Assembly (NCBI GenBank): GCA_002105175.1
Contig: MCGE01000015.1
Span: 186,001-250,000, forward strand
Origin: Absidia repens
Taxonomy: Eukaryota > Mucoromycota > Mucoromycetes > Mucorales > Cunninghamellaceae
Length of the DNA stretch: 64,000 nucleotides
Direction of reading: 5' to 3'
The notes under the pieces were generated by a model. That model had not been told where the DNA came from and ran no database searches. It saw only the letters and a program-made list of their open reading frames with translations. Shown here one piece after another: positions 45,896-58,633 of this stretch. Within the stretch, counting starts at the first letter, position 1. Each line of letters starts with the position of its first letter. The position numbers and the translations under genes were made by a program.

Positions 45896-46720
45896 TTTCA
45901 AATGCCGCTCGCGTGATTATTCTTTCTTCCCAGGTCTATTTTTTCCTCTCTCTTTCTTTCCTTTCTTTTTCCTTCATCATTGTAACTTCAATGAAAACAT
46001 CAAGTGGCTAGACTATTGTTAGAATCAGTTTAGAACGGGGTTCAGCTCAGGGATTACAAGATGCATGGGGAATCCCTTTTATTTTGGAATCAGGATTTGA
46101 GACCACCGTTAGTTGGCTCTTTGGAGTCTCCATTAGCTTAGTTTAGTATTAGCATGTCTCTATATCTGAATAAAAATATGTCCCTTTTTATGTGTTTCAA
46201 TGAAATATGTCTCATTAGTCTCTCTCATGTCTTGTGTGATAGATCCCTGTTTTTTATTACCATCGGCCCCTTTTGATTAGTGTTGCCCTTTGTTGTTATG
46301 TCTCAATGGAACATTTCCCATTATTTTTCTCATGCCTTCTAAATTATATTATATCCAGTTTTACAGTCGTCCCTTTAAATTATTCTTTCTACGCTGCCTC
46401 CAATAGATAGACCTCTGTTACAATAAACACCTCTCCTTTATTCTTAGAACCCACCAATATACTTCACAATAGTACGCCTTTTTATTTACCGCCCTCTAAT
46501 CCATTGGATGGCTAATTAATAATGCCGCTATTATAGTTTTTTAGTGTAAGTTTCCTCTAAATATTTGCTTTCTAGTTGACCCATTATGACTACATTTCCT
46601 CTAAAGTCCTCCCAAGAGACTGATTGACGATCATAGACCACTTGTTATATTAAAGATGGTCATATTACCGCTCACCAATGATATAAATGAATCCACGTCG
46701 TGCTAGTGTGTAGTCTCCAC
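45896..46720 (+). repeat. Dispersed repeat family, copy 5
   Basis: The head is TTTCAAATGCCGCTCGCGTG (E-box mutated). The core AGGGATTACAAGATGCATGG at about 46049 is nearly identical to copies 1 and 3, and CTGAATAAAAATATGTCCC lies near 46170. The TTTGCTTTCTAGTTGACCCA block near 46565 matches copy 1 near 8290. It is the longest clearly alignable partner of copy 1. Confidence 0.75.
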
Positions 46721-47002
46721 CATCGAGCATTTTGTATCACTTTCTAGCTTATTCTATGACTATTTGCTTCGACCATAAGGACTCCGCGACTGGCTGACAG
46801 GTCCAGGCTTTGATATAATATTCCTGCTCTACCATTCATATCAATTAGACTGGACATATTGCATTTGCATAGATTGTTATTTTTTGTACTTTTTTTTTTT
46901 GTTTTTGTTTCCTCATGTGGTATAATAAAAAAAAAAAAGAAAACTTAAACAGAAGTCATTTGAGCACAAACCCGACCACCTATGATGTTAGTTTACAAAT
47001 GG

Positions 47003-47028
47003 CGTGTGTGTGTGTGTGTGTGTGTGTG
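47003..47028 (+). repeat. (GT)n microsatellite
   Basis: A clean GT dinucleotide run of about 13 units in non-coding sequence. Confidence 0.9.
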
Positions 47029-47725
47029 CGTCCAGTTTCACCAATACCATGCTTCATCCTCTATCCTTGACACCCAGCCGATCAATTTTTTGCAAGAATA
47101 AGAATGCCTTGAACCTGAATATAAAAAACTTAAAACTGTTAAGGTCTACTTTACGTTATTGCTAAACTACACTGAGCTAGAAAAATTGTTAGTGCTGGAA
47201 TATATACACTGTCTACGACATGATTAAATAAAGTCAGGGGAAGGGGGTGGAGCAAGGGGACAGGGATCAAGCTAAAAACTCGTATGATAGGATGAATGTT
47301 TGTGCGTATACTGTACTTTTTTTTCAGTACAAGTTGTATAATCCATTTGTATTTGATAATTGTATTCTATTTTCAAACGAAAAAGAAGTATATACATATA
47401 CATACTATGGCATTAGTGTTGGGATATTACTCAATCAAATGCTGGCAGTTGTAAATCAGGTTTATTATGCATAAAATATAAAAGAGATGATAGGTTTTTA
47501 TTTCATTTGGAAAATAAAATAATAAAAAATAAGATTGAGAAGCTGAGGGGGGGGGTAAATATGGTCTGCTAAAAGAAACTAGTTGTTAAAAGGGAAGGGC
47601 AAGTAAAAAGAGAGGAAGGGTATGATAAAAATAAGATGGTTGATAAACATAATAGTAATAAATAAAAAATAAAAAAAAAGTCAAAATGCTTGAAGGATTT
47701 CATGCAATGGCCAAAAGACAATCAC

Positions 47726-48891
47726 TTAGCAAGCACAAGATCCACTGTTTTGAGATGCCGGTTGAGTAAGCTCGACGCGGCTTGATCCAGCTTGCCGGCC
47801 TCCACCATTTCGGTTCGACATGATGTATTCCAAAGGGATCTTTTCAGCTACATTATAACATGTCAAAAAGAAAATTGTTAATTATAAGCATTTGATACCA
47901 ATATTGACAATAATAAACCACTTACCAATAGCAGCAAACACATCATCCACATTTTGAGCTGATTTTGCGCTTGTTTCGAAGAAAAGCAAATCAGATTCAT
48001 CAGCATAAGCTTTGGCATCATCCATTTGCACCTGGCGTTCGGCTTCATCCTCTTCAGCAATATCTACTTTGTTTCCAACAAGAGCAATGACAATATCTTG
48101 ATTCGCTTGACGTTGTAATTCCTTCACCCACGATTTAGCTTTGTCCAATGTTGCCTTTTCGATGATAAATGAAACATTAGCTTTTTTTTTTTGGTTGAAA
48201 AGAAAAACGTATGGACCGTCATTCAACTTACAGATTTGGTAATATCATAAACAACAACAGCAGCTTGAGCGCAACGATAATACATCGGGGCGAGAGAGTG
48301 GAAGCGTTCTTGACCAGCGGTATCCCATATTTCGAATTTGATTGTACGATCGTTCAAATGGCATTTTTGAGTTAAAAATGCCGCTGAATAAATAAAAAGC
48401 ACGAGGTGCAGAAACAAGAATTAGTAACCCTTCTTGTGGTTAATATACCCAATCCCAATTCTATCTTATATTCAATTTTGTTTTTGTTTTCATACTATCA
48501 CCCCTCCCCCTCCTCCTCCCCTTGCCATCCCAACCCAAGTCACCCCCTGGTTTTTACTTTTTTTTTATTATTCACTTACCTCCAATAGTAGGTTCCCTGT
48601 TTTCAGAATATTCGCGATTAACAAAACGCAAGACAAGACTTGATTTACCAACAGCAGATTCGCCTAAGATATAATAGAATAAAAAGTGAGTAAAAAGACA
48701 TCAAATGTTTTTAGTTTTTTTTTTTAGTTGTTGGTGGACTCAAGATAGCCTCATAACAACACATAAACAAACAATAAAGAATGAACGTTGAAAAATTGCC
48801 AAGCCTTACCAAGCAACACCAATTTTACATTAGTCGCTTTGCCATTATTGGGAAGAACTGAAGGTGAATTGATGGTAGATACGTCGGTCAT
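47726..48891 (-). CDS. Rab5/Ypt5-family GTPase
   Basis: Five exons (48891-48810, 48663-48580, 48383-48232, 48154-47926, 47847-47726) encode 222 residues. Motifs: [20 protein letters not shown], effector loop [18 protein letters not shown] (the Rab5 pattern), [32 protein letters not shown] and FFETSAK. The C-terminus GSCAC is a CxC double-prenylation signal. Rab5/Vps21 proteins control early endosome fusion and endocytic traffic. The acceptor of exon 4 (AAAAG before GCAACA) has a weak pyrimidine tract but keeps frame and the conserved [12 protein letters not shown] sequence. It is divergent from the APSES factor gene across about 300 bp. Confidence 0.94.
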
Positions 48892-49191
48892 TGTATTAGA
48901 ATATGTACGCACAGAAGAGTATATTATGAACCAAAACGATATATAAAGGTAATAAGGGTTAAAGAAAAAAAAATTAAAAAGAGAAAGGAAGAAAGAAAAA
49001 AAAAAAAAAGGCAAACCTGTCTGGTTTATTTTTATTTTAAACACCGAGCGTCGACTTTTTTTTTTTTTTGTTTTGTGTTTTCGCAGCATTTTGTTCCTTC
49101 CTTTTTTATTTTGTCTTCTGCAACTGAATACTGGTTTACGCTTATCCTTATTTGATATTATTGTTTTGAATTCTACCGATCACTCGTTATC
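48892..49191. promoter_or_regulatory. Short divergent promoter (Rab5 / APSES factor)
   Basis: Only 300 bp separates two start codons on opposite strands. The left half is purine-rich and the right half T/C-rich, each giving a pyrimidine-rich leader in its own gene direction. Shared regulation is possible but unproven. Confidence 0.5.
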
Positions 49192-51642
49192 ATGGCTGAT
49201 CAACCTACAGTCTTCAAGGCAACTTATTCCAACATCGAGGTGTATGAACTCATGGCCAAAAGTATTGCTGTCATGCGACGACGCGAGGATGATTATATGA
49301 ATGCGACTCAAATACTCAAGGTGGCTGATTTCGCAAAGGCTCAAAGGACTCGTATCCTTGAACGGGAAGTGCAAACGGGTGTTCATGAAAAGATCCAAGG
49401 AGGTTACGGCAAATATCAAGGTATGTCAGAACAGCAACGAAAAAAAGGTAGGTGCCATTGAATTGTACTCATCTCTGTTTGTATTAATTCCATAGGCACT
49501 TGGATACCCCTTGACCGTGCAATAGAATTGGCAAGACGTTATGATGTATTTGAAATACTGTCACCTATCCTCCTGTTTCAACGTGGTGGGGCAAGCCCTC
49601 CTCCAGCTCCCAAACACTCGACATCAAACACCTACAAACCAAAAACACCAAAAGTACCGAAGACGGCGAAAATGACCAAAAAACAAAAGCTGGCCATGGA
49701 GTTGGAACATCAGAAACAACTGGCTGCAATAAACTATATGGTACCTCCACTTTTGAACCAAGGTGCGGGTCTGGTATCAACTCCAGGATCAGGCCGATCT
49801 CGACCATTTGTTGGATACAAACAACCTCCACCGACATATTACCCACCAGAATCATCATCTTCAGCAAATCACAACCAGCACTATTATCTTAATGGATCAG
49901 AATCAATGACAACAGTTGACGAAGAGGAAGTTATGGAAGACATCGACCACGACACCTATGACTCTGATGAGCCCTACGACGTACAGCTCCTACGACACTT
50001 TATATCTGGCGACAACAGAGTTCCGACCATTCTCCTTCACCCTCCATCTGATCTAGATTTCAATATCATTATAGACGACGAAGGGCATACAAGTCTTCAT
50101 TGGGCTGCCGCTATGGGTCATCTCAAAATTGTCAAGCTATTACTTCATCATGGCGCAGACGCTTCTCGGGTCAACTACAGGGGTCAAACTGCTCTAATTC
50201 GCTCCGTTCTCTTCACAAACAACTTTGAACTACGATGCTTCCCTCACATGCTGGAAATGCTACGAACAACCATCTTCAATATTGACAAAAAGGATCAGAC
50301 CGTCTTCCACCATATTGCCGCTACTGCTGGATGGAAAGGGAAAGTACATGCTTCAAGGTATTATATGGATTGTATGATGGCCAAAATTCGCTCTCGCCGG
50401 GAAGATCTGGTGCAAATACTGAATGTGCAAGATGTTTACGGTGATACAGCATTGACAATCGCAGCAAGAATTGGCAACAAGAAATTGGTACAGCTATTGG
50501 TGGGCGCAGGCGCAAACGCACTGTTGGTCAATGAAGAAGGCAAGAGACCCCAGGACTACATCATGGAATTCGAAGGTCACCAATCACTTATCTTCCACCT
50601 TTCTGGATCGGATGAAAGTATACGGAAACGGGCGAAGCGGCGAGTGGAAGAAGCTTTACAACATATGAACAACTCAACACTACTACAACCCCCACCGTCA
50701 TCATCATCTCCAACATCAGCGCATGATACCAACATCAGCCATGGCAGCAATACTACAACTTTACCAAGTAAACGACAAAAACTCCATCATGCTTCACCTG
50801 TGCTCCGCGACTTTACAAAAATTGTGGATGAATGTATCAACAGTTATGAACGGGAAGAAGAACACAAAGAGCAACTCTCACGGGATATATCGATTGAATT
50901 ACAGATGGCACAAAAGCGTCTCGATACGATACGTAGAACAATGGACCAACTTGCTTATGACGACAAAACGATGGCCGATGCTGAAACGGATGGCGCGAAT
51001 TTACATCAACAGCTACATCAAGTCATTGGATTTACTCAAATGATTCGACTACGGCAATTGATAAAGAAGAGGCAGCAACCCAACATTAAGTCAGAACTAC
51101 TCTCCTCACCACCACCTCGACTCAAAACAGAACCAGCTGTTACTCTTTCATCACCACTTCGAACATCAATAGCACTACCGTCTGCAACACCATCCGCCTC
51201 TTCGACTTTCTTGTCCAGTTCACCGACAATAACATCATCTTCTGTGAACAATCGCACATCATCAGCAAGAACATCTGCATTATATGGGCTATCAACTTCC
51301 TTAGGTACATCATCATCAGCACAAGAACATACTCTATCGCATCCCTCTTATTCATCGATATCACCGTCAGCAACTTCACCAAAACGAAAAATCAACTCAC
51401 TCATAGACTCTATGGACACCACCTACGATAATCAACAAGCTCTGGAAACTCGATTGAAAAATCTGATACAGCATAGACAAGGCTTGGTCAAAGAAATCAT
51501 GCAGCTTCAAGGACAAACACCAAACAAACGATATCAAGAATACAAACGCTTAATATCGATGTGCTGCAATGTTAATTATGAAAATGTGGATATGATGTTA
51601 TCTCCTCTGTTAGCCTCCTTTGAACAAACAACCCAAGAATAG
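49192..51642 (+). CDS. Mbp1/Swi6-type APSES-ankyrin transcription factor
   Basis: Two exons (49192-49420, 49496-51642) encode 791 residues. The APSES/KilA-N DNA-binding domain covers about 5-105 ([57 protein letters not shown]). A basic, Pro-rich linker and an acidic patch follow. Ankyrin repeats cover about 265-410 ([39 protein letters not shown]), then a coiled coil around 460-530, Ser-rich low-complexity sequence and a C-terminal helical dimerisation part ([20 protein letters not shown]). The order matches Mbp1/Swi4/Res subunits of MBF/SBF, which drive G1/S genes through MluI (ACGCGT) boxes. DNA binding is expected because the APSES domain is intact. The poly(A) signal is at 52038. Confidence 0.95.
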
Positions 51643-51916
51643 TTTATAACCCCTCCCTCGTCTCTTCCTCCTTAGTTTTATATTCCACTGTACTCGCTTT
51701 TTTTTTTTTTTTTTTTTTTTTTTTGGTTGAATTCATATAGAAACATATTATCATCATTATTACTGTTACAAATTCACTTTGTGGTTAGGAAATATTTGAA
51801 ATGCCTCATGTAAATAAACATACACCTTTTTCAAGTCAAACATATATTGTATCCAATAACCATAACATACCATCCTATTGTCTCTTATCTCTTACTTTCT
51901 ATCCCCGCCTTCCATA

Positions 51917-51918
<2 letters not shown>

Positions 51919-51971
<53 letters not shown>
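51919..51971 (+). repeat. 53-base poly(T) run
   Basis: An uninterrupted T run of about 53 bases lies within the 3' region of the APSES gene, upstream of the AATAAA at 52038. The length is as assembled. Confidence 0.85.
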
Positions 51972-51973
<2 letters not shown>

Positions 51974-52037
51974 CTCACTTCCAATTCCATTTAGTATAGT
52001 TGTCCCCGACTTTATTTAATTTGATTTATTTCGTCTT

Positions 52038-52043
52038 AATAAA
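52038..52043 (+). terminator. Poly(A) signal AATAAA of APSES factor
   Basis: AATAAA about 395 bp after the stop, the first good signal downstream. Confidence 0.45.
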
Positions 52044-52244
52044 ACATATGTTACATCATATTCTTGCCATCGCCATATTTATAGCATCATATCATCATAT
52101 TGTCGTCATTGTCATATTTAGCTGTGAAGTATTTTTTTTTTTCTTAAGCCAATCTTTTAGTATATATACCTAGCCCGCTTTAAACTACCATTTTCAGTAT
52201 AACGCCGAGCAAGGCATCCTCTTACAAGATATCAGAACGAATAT

Positions 52245-52692
52245 GAATGGATACCTTCTATTGAACTATAACAACGACCAACACTAATCTAAAAAGGAGA
52301 TGGTGAAGTGGGATATATTATAGAAAACATGAAAGAGCGTAATGGATCCTTTATCATTAAAGTATGTAAAAAGAGACATATTTTATTCAAATATAGATTT
52401 AAACTATGGACAAACTAATGCTATATTAAGCTAATGAAGGCTTCAAAGAATCAGCTATTGGAGATTCTAAATTTCGAATCCAAAATGAAAGGGTTTCTCC
52501 AGACATCTTGTAATCCTTGATCTGAAACTCTTTCTAAACTAATCCTAACACTAATCTAAGATCACCATAACTTTATAGAGGACACAATGATGTAGAAAAA
52601 AAAAAAAAAAAAAAAGAAGAAGAAGAAAAAAATGCGAGAGCTAAAAAAAAAAAAGAGCGGAAATATATTCACGTGGACGGAATTTGAAATGT
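52245..52692 (-). repeat. Dispersed repeat family, copy 7 (minus orientation)
   Basis: On the minus strand: head CATTTCAAATTCCGTCCACGTG (CACGTG 52670-52675), T-rich part, core AAGGATTACAAGATGTCTGG near 52530, TTGAATAAAATATGTC near 52385 and TTAGATTAGTGTTGG near 52290. Head, core and later blocks keep the family order. Confidence 0.7.
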
Positions 52693-52911
52693 TTTCAGGC
52701 CTCCGCGGACCTCCTGTTTCTAACCATTTGAGTCTCTTTTTTTTTTCGGTCACTTTTTACATTTCGATGAAAAAACCACAAGAGAAGTTACTAGAAAGTC
52801 GTTATTGTACTAGATATAATATGGATACACACATAATAATGACGTTATTGCCCACAATAGCGATGTAATCTCATTTTCCCCGTTGATATCTTCCTTGTGA
52901 GTCACAGTACT

Positions 52912-53193
52912 GTACAGTGCCCTAACAAAGAAAATGCACACTTTTTGAGATACCGCTTGGAAGTAACCAGAACCGTAAAAATGAAATGCCATATTGCTCC
53001 TATTTCTTAGCGTATACGGTATATTCTTTTTTACTCAAACAATGGCTTTAACAACTGTACAAAAAGCACATGCAATTATCTACCATAAAGCTAGCGTAGA
53101 AGTAAGAGCAATATGGCTTTTCATTTTTACGGTTCTGGTTACTTCCAAGCGGTATCTCAAAAAGTGTGCATTTTCTTTGTTAGGGCACTGTAC
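52912..53193. repeat. Near-perfect inverted repeat (88-bp arms, 106-bp spacer)
   Basis: The left arm 52912-52999 and right arm 53106-53193 are reverse complements with one mismatch (in ATGAAATGCC / ATGAAAAGCC). Both arms therefore encode the same short open frame on opposite strands. The spacer is AT-rich and unrelated to the arms. No target-site duplication is obvious. It could be a MITE-like foldback element, a hairpin RNA source, or a recent inverted duplication. Confidence 0.9.
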
Positions 53194-53569
53194 TATATTC
53201 CAAAAAGCCCTTTTTGTCGAAATATATTCCTCCCTACTAGCAAATTTCGTTTTTTCTCCAAAGTATACATCAGTTTCAATTTTTTTATTTATTTCTCCAA
53301 CATTTACTCTTATCCAGCCCATAATTCTCGTCTCAAGAATTCATATGCATTATCACACCACTCCTACAACTATACACAACCGTACATAAAGTCCTTCTTT
53401 TTTAATACACACAATAAAAAAATAAATCATGTTCAAAAACCGCAAAGAAGAGGAATTTTATTGTAGAGAGTAAAATGTAAAGTAAATAAAACCAATCAAA
53501 AAAGACGGGAAGGGAGTAAGAAGATAAAAATAAAGTAATATATATATATATATCTATATATCATGTAAA

Positions 53570-56500
53570 CTAAAGGGGAGCAAGACCACCAGGAGGAGAG
53601 CGGATAAGATTCCATTTCATATCATAGTCAGTCCATAACGTCCATTTCAAATCACTATTGTAAATATCAGCACGTACAGCCCAGATAGTTTTAAGATCTT
53701 TGGTGTTGTCGCCAGTGACAGCTGTTGCATCAATGTATTTCTTGATGGCCTTGAGCGCCAACCCATGTCTTCCCGCTTGTCGTTCCCGTTTCACTTGTGT
53801 CAATATAGCCACCAGGTCAGTCGATGTGTCGTCATCCTTTGTCCAGAGAGCCAAACGATCTGCTTGTTTCTGTATTTCTTCTTCAACGTCTCCAAATGCT
53901 ACAAGTGCAGACACGCGGTGTTTCAAGGCCTTGATCAATTGCTGTTTCTTCTTGTCATTTATTTTGCGCGTTTGCTTTGCTGCATCCGATTCTGTCGTTG
54001 TGGGCTTGGGTCGCATAAAGTATTGCAGCAGTTCCGTTTCATCGATTTGGGCTATCACCTTTTCTGAAAGCGCCACAATGTCGTCCTTTTGAGCCTTGGT
54101 CAACACAGATTTACCAGTTAATGCATCCGTTTGGTTGCCACTACCGTTCACAGTCCATGCCGCCTCCATCTTATAGTTCAAAAGCGCAACGTCGTCAGGA
54201 TTGGCTGATTCCAATTGAGCGAGTAAAGAATCATAAGCAACAGTTTTCTTGTCCAGTTTTTTGAGAGCACCGATTTGTAAATCCTTGATAGATACCACCA
54301 GTTCTTGCCCAATGATCTCATCCGACTTTTTACCCGAGGAGGAAGAAGACGACGATTCAGCAGGGGAAGGAGGAATCACATACAGAGCTTTGTACTTCCC
54401 ACCGTCCACAGATTTTGATTGGAATGACAAAGTACCTACAAGTGCGTCGCCGGGTTTGGCATTTGAAGGCAACCAGGAAGAGGAAGAAGAGTTGTTTGGT
54501 GCCGCAACATAAAGCGCTTTTTGATCATTACGTTCCAAAACCAGTTTGCTGCTCATCGTCGACTTGTCAGAAGTAAAAGCATCAGCGATTCTGCGATAAG
54601 TATTGAAGGTCACCGTTTTGCTTGCGTTGAAGTCCAGTTCACACACCGTTGCCTTGAGTTTTTCGAGAATATCATGATTTTCAGAAAGCAATTGAAGTTG
54701 AATTTTGTAATCACCCTTGACGTTCAATTTGATTTTGTGTCTATATACATCCAAATGCCCAATGACCTTGTGGTTTGCATCGTACACTATTGTATATATA
54801 TATAGGTGATAATAAATGATGATGAGCTCACTACCAATTAATTAACTTTGCATTTTTTTTTTTCAATCTTTACCAATGCCAAAAACACCAGCTAAATAGT
54901 GTTCGTATAGTTGATCCATAACCGTAGGGAAGTAAGGAGTCACTGTAGTATTGGCATCCCCTTTGAATTTATAAGTAAGAACCAGCTCATATAATGTTTT
55001 GGTGTTGGGTAATGAATTGCGGTCGGAATGCAAAGGTGCAATTACAGCGTCTGTAGGTCGAGTGTATTTGCGAAGTGTGTCTAGAAAAAAAAAGAGCGGG
55101 AGATGAGTAAAACTGCTACACACTCTCTGGACCATATTCGGTTTTTTGTTCATAACTTACCAAATGAAACTTTGATGTCAACAGGTGCTTCTTGACGAAT
55201 GGGCGCAGCAATATCTAATCGAGTGACTTCATGATCCAATTTTACAACGCCATTGCCAATAGCAAGGTTGCCAGCAAGCTGTACACCGTGAAATTCCAAA
55301 TTGAGTTCAACAGAGTGTTTTCCAAGGCCGGACCAAAACTGTGCAAGGGCAACCTGTAGAGCATAGAAAAAAAAATGAGTGATGGAGGATTTAAATCATC
55401 ATCATCACTGTCTTACCTCCAAGTTGAGTCCACCACGAACAGCAAAGCGTTTAACAATCACTTGATCTTCAGTTTTGGGATCACCATAAGAGCCAGCACC
55501 AAGTAAGAAGGTGTAAGTTTGCTTGTTCTTTTGACTTTTGTTGGGCACAAGCTGAAGCAAGTGGAGCATGAAGCGGGCAGGACTGGTACCAGAGGGTGCC
55601 TTGGCGCGAAGGGTCAACTCACAATCAGTAGCACCTTCAGGAACATGGACAAAACGACGGATGATGTCACCGGGACCGTATTCGACCTTTTGATAAGTAA
55701 GTGAGCCATTCTTTGCTTCGGAAGGTTTGACCACTGAAACGGGCACACGGAAAAGAGGACCACGTTCAGGATGAGCAGTATCATAGCCAAAGACATCGCC
55801 ATAATGAAATTCACTTTCACTGAGCACAGTAGGATCAACCTTGATTTGGAAAGAATTACCTAGATGTAAACAATAGAGAATGAAGTAGAGTCAGCATGGC
55901 AAACCTTTTTTTTTCTTCTTGTCCCGACCTCTTACCTCCAGAATGAATATATACAAAATCGGGACAAGTAATCCAGGATTGAGTAGAAATCAGAGCCACA
56001 CGAGCATCATAGTCAAATTTGGCACGGTTAAATTGAGGATTTTCAGGATCCACTTCACCCATAAAAGTCGGGATAACCTGCGCGGTAAGGTACTGTAGTT
56101 GACTGGTTTCATCCCGTTCACGCAGATACACACCACGTTGTTTTCCACGCTTGTTGACAGCTACCTATTACAGACCAATAATATCAATAAAGTACCTCAA
56201 ATGAGCATTTGAACCAGTCATCCAACTTACTTCAAACAAAATATCCAAGTCTTTATGTTGCTTGTATGATTCAAGGTATTCCCAAGCTTTATCCACTTGA
56301 ATAAATCCAACACCAAGAGGGTCATCAACAGATTTTCCAGTTTGCACAACAGCATTCTTCAGTCGATAAGGGGTGTAGTCCGTCTTTTCAGCTTTTAATG
56401 CGGAAACCAAAAGAGCAATACAACCGCAGGCATTTGGACTAAGGAAACAAACAAGACAAAGATGAGAATCATGAAATACACCTTTTTTTTTTTTTTTTTT

Positions 56501-58633
56501 TTTTTTTTTTCTCTCTCTTTTTTTTACCTTGACATACTGGTGCCATTTTTCAAACCCAATCTGTTCAAGCCATATACAGGGATACTTGTGATTGCACTGC
56601 CAGGGGCATAAATATCAACACCACGATAGCCATCTGTAGAGGGACCACGAGAAGACCAAGTATATGGGCATTCGGCAACCGATTCTAATAATGCATATTC
56701 GGCTTGCATCTGGGCATGTTTGACGTAGGCACCTACAGTAATGAAGCTCGCATCCATACCGGCAGGAGCACCAATAGAACTGAAGCATGGTCCATCGTTA
56801 CCGGCGCTAGTTACAAAAATGCAGCCTGTCTTGCCAATAGCTTCTTCAGCCAATAGTTTGATAAAATGACCATCCACAGGAGAGCTACTTGATTCACCAA
56901 ATGACATATTAGCCAAATCCACTTTGTTAATCGCCAAATGGGCAGCAGCACGAGTGAGACCAGGTCCAGTTTCCATTGAACCAAGACGTGCATCACCAAT
57001 ACGCAGAGAGACGATTTGTGCACCAGGAGCAACCTGTAAAACATAGAAATAAATGCTAGTTAGCCACAGTACGCCTATTCTTCTAATATCTATTTTGTAT
57101 AAGTATAAACTTGCCCCGTTTAAAGTAGGATCATCAGGGAAATTGGCAGCAGTGATACCAGCAACATGTGTACCATGACTCCCAGACAAAGTGACAATGC
57201 TATAAGAATAACGATATTACAAATTAAAAATGACTTGTCAGTTATCAAGCTTTTTTTTTCCTTTTCCTTTTCTTTTTGTTTTTGTTATCCCCACTCCTTA
57301 ATTGATGTTACCTAAGTATGTTACCATCTTCGTAAATGTTAACCGAAAAGTTGAGTAAATCTTCTTCCCCGAAGGTATGATACTTGAATTCCTTGCGATA
57401 GTCCGACAAAGCAGGTTGACCTTCAAAAAAAAAAAGATTACCAATATAGTCATAAGTACCGCAAATGGTAAGTTGTTCCATATAGGACCCTGCCCCCACC
57501 CTTTTTTTCTGTCTCCACAAATCAAAAAACAAACAAACCCCAACTAACCTCTTAAATCACCCGATTCCTTGCTATCGATCACCGCACGCCAGTCTTGACC
57601 ATCAAAGAAGACCACACAATCCAAAAGAACACCTGGATCTTCATAGTTGTCCATCAAAGATTTGAGTTGATCCACACGGGCTTCAAGGTCGTCACGTTGT
57701 TTTAAAAGGTCTTCCTCGGTCACACTTGAGTGCTTCTTCTTAAAATCGGCTAATTGAGTCTGCGCTTCGCTGATCAAATGAGCATGCTTGATTTCAAAGT
57801 TTTGTCGACGTTCCTATAGGCGAGTCATAGAAGAAAAAGAAAAAGAAATTACAGTCAATAACCTTATCAATTCTAGCAAGTATTTTCCTTTACCGATTTC
57901 AGCCTTGCCACCAATTCTGAAGGGAAAAGCTCGTAGGCACGTTTTAACCCAATGCGGTAGTCGCCAGAGGGGTTTTTCCAAGAGGGATCCACAATTAAGG
58001 TGCGTTTACTAAGTCCTTCAATCACAGAGACATTTTCACCATTGATTTCCTTCGAGGTCGCCTTTACAATAGTAGATGTTGTAACGTCACCTGTTTCATA
58101 AAAAAAAAAAAAAAACACTTTGTTAACTAACATATATACAAGCGTACGTTTTTCTCTCCCTGTGCCTACCTCCACCAGTGCAATCCACGAGATCGACAAT
58201 TTTTGGTTTGCCATCAGTAGTAATCTATAATGACGTGGAAAAAAAGTAAATATATTAGCATGTACTTTGCATATGTTCATTAGATAACAGATTTTCCATA
58301 CCTGCATGCCTATATACCAACATTCAAACCGAAGTCAAAACTACATAAGTAAAACGAGCCAGCTTTTCTGTACTTGTGTACGTTTTTCAATAAACTTACC
58401 AGCGGCGCCAGGATCCACCCCTAATTATAGGTTTCAAAAATAAAGAGTAAGATTGCTTGCTTTATATTATGCTTGTTTTTTTTTAAAGTCTTACCAGTAT
58501 CTAGGATGGCAATCACGGTATTTCTACCATCATGGTCAGGGAACTTTTTCAAGAATCCGGCAACTTGAGTGTCTTGCTTCGGCATCAATCCATGGGAAGG
58601 ATATTCATTGATGGGCTTAGCAAGGGAGGTCAT
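53570..58633 (-). CDS. TPP2: Tripeptidyl peptidase II
   Basis: Fifteen exons: 58633-58495, 58420-58400, 58309-58302, 58224-58170, 58090-57894, 57813-57549, 57420-57312, 57199-57115, 57033-56528, 56438-56231, 56164-55936, 55859-55417, 55353-55161, 55080-54874 and 54786-53570. The 3882 nt give 1293 residues, close to the animal enzyme. The subtilisin (S8) triad is visible: Asp45 in [12 protein letters not shown], His273 in [10 protein letters not shown] and Ser459 in NGTSMSSPNA, with oxyanion Asn in [10 protein letters not shown]. The TPP2-specific [18 protein letters not shown] and the long C-terminal region follow. TPP2 is a giant cytosolic complex that removes tripeptides downstream of the proteasome. 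Exon 3 is only 8 nt, and intron 8 (57114-57034) starts with GC (GGG|GCAAGT). No signal peptide. Confidence 0.95.

Larger units (their letters stand above)
44856..47725. other. Intergenic region
   Basis: It contains the CBS 3' UTR with two long T runs (about 44970-44996, 45173-45195), dispersed repeat copy 5, a (GT)n tract at 47003-47028 and the 3' flank of the Rab5-type gene. No gene was recognised. Confidence 0.55.
51643..53569. other. Intergenic region rich in repeats
   Basis: It holds T runs at 51698-51724 and 51919-51971, repeat copy 7 (minus), the 88-bp inverted repeat and the TPP2 3' flank. No gene was recognised; short open frames inside the inverted repeat are mirror images of each other. 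Confidence 0.6.

Noticed and set aside
49565..49867. Minus-strand frame opposite the APSES factor
   Set aside because: It is an antisense shadow of a well-supported exon.
52810..53466. Same short protein predicted on both strands around the inverted repeat
   Set aside because: It is a consequence of the inverted arms, not two genes.
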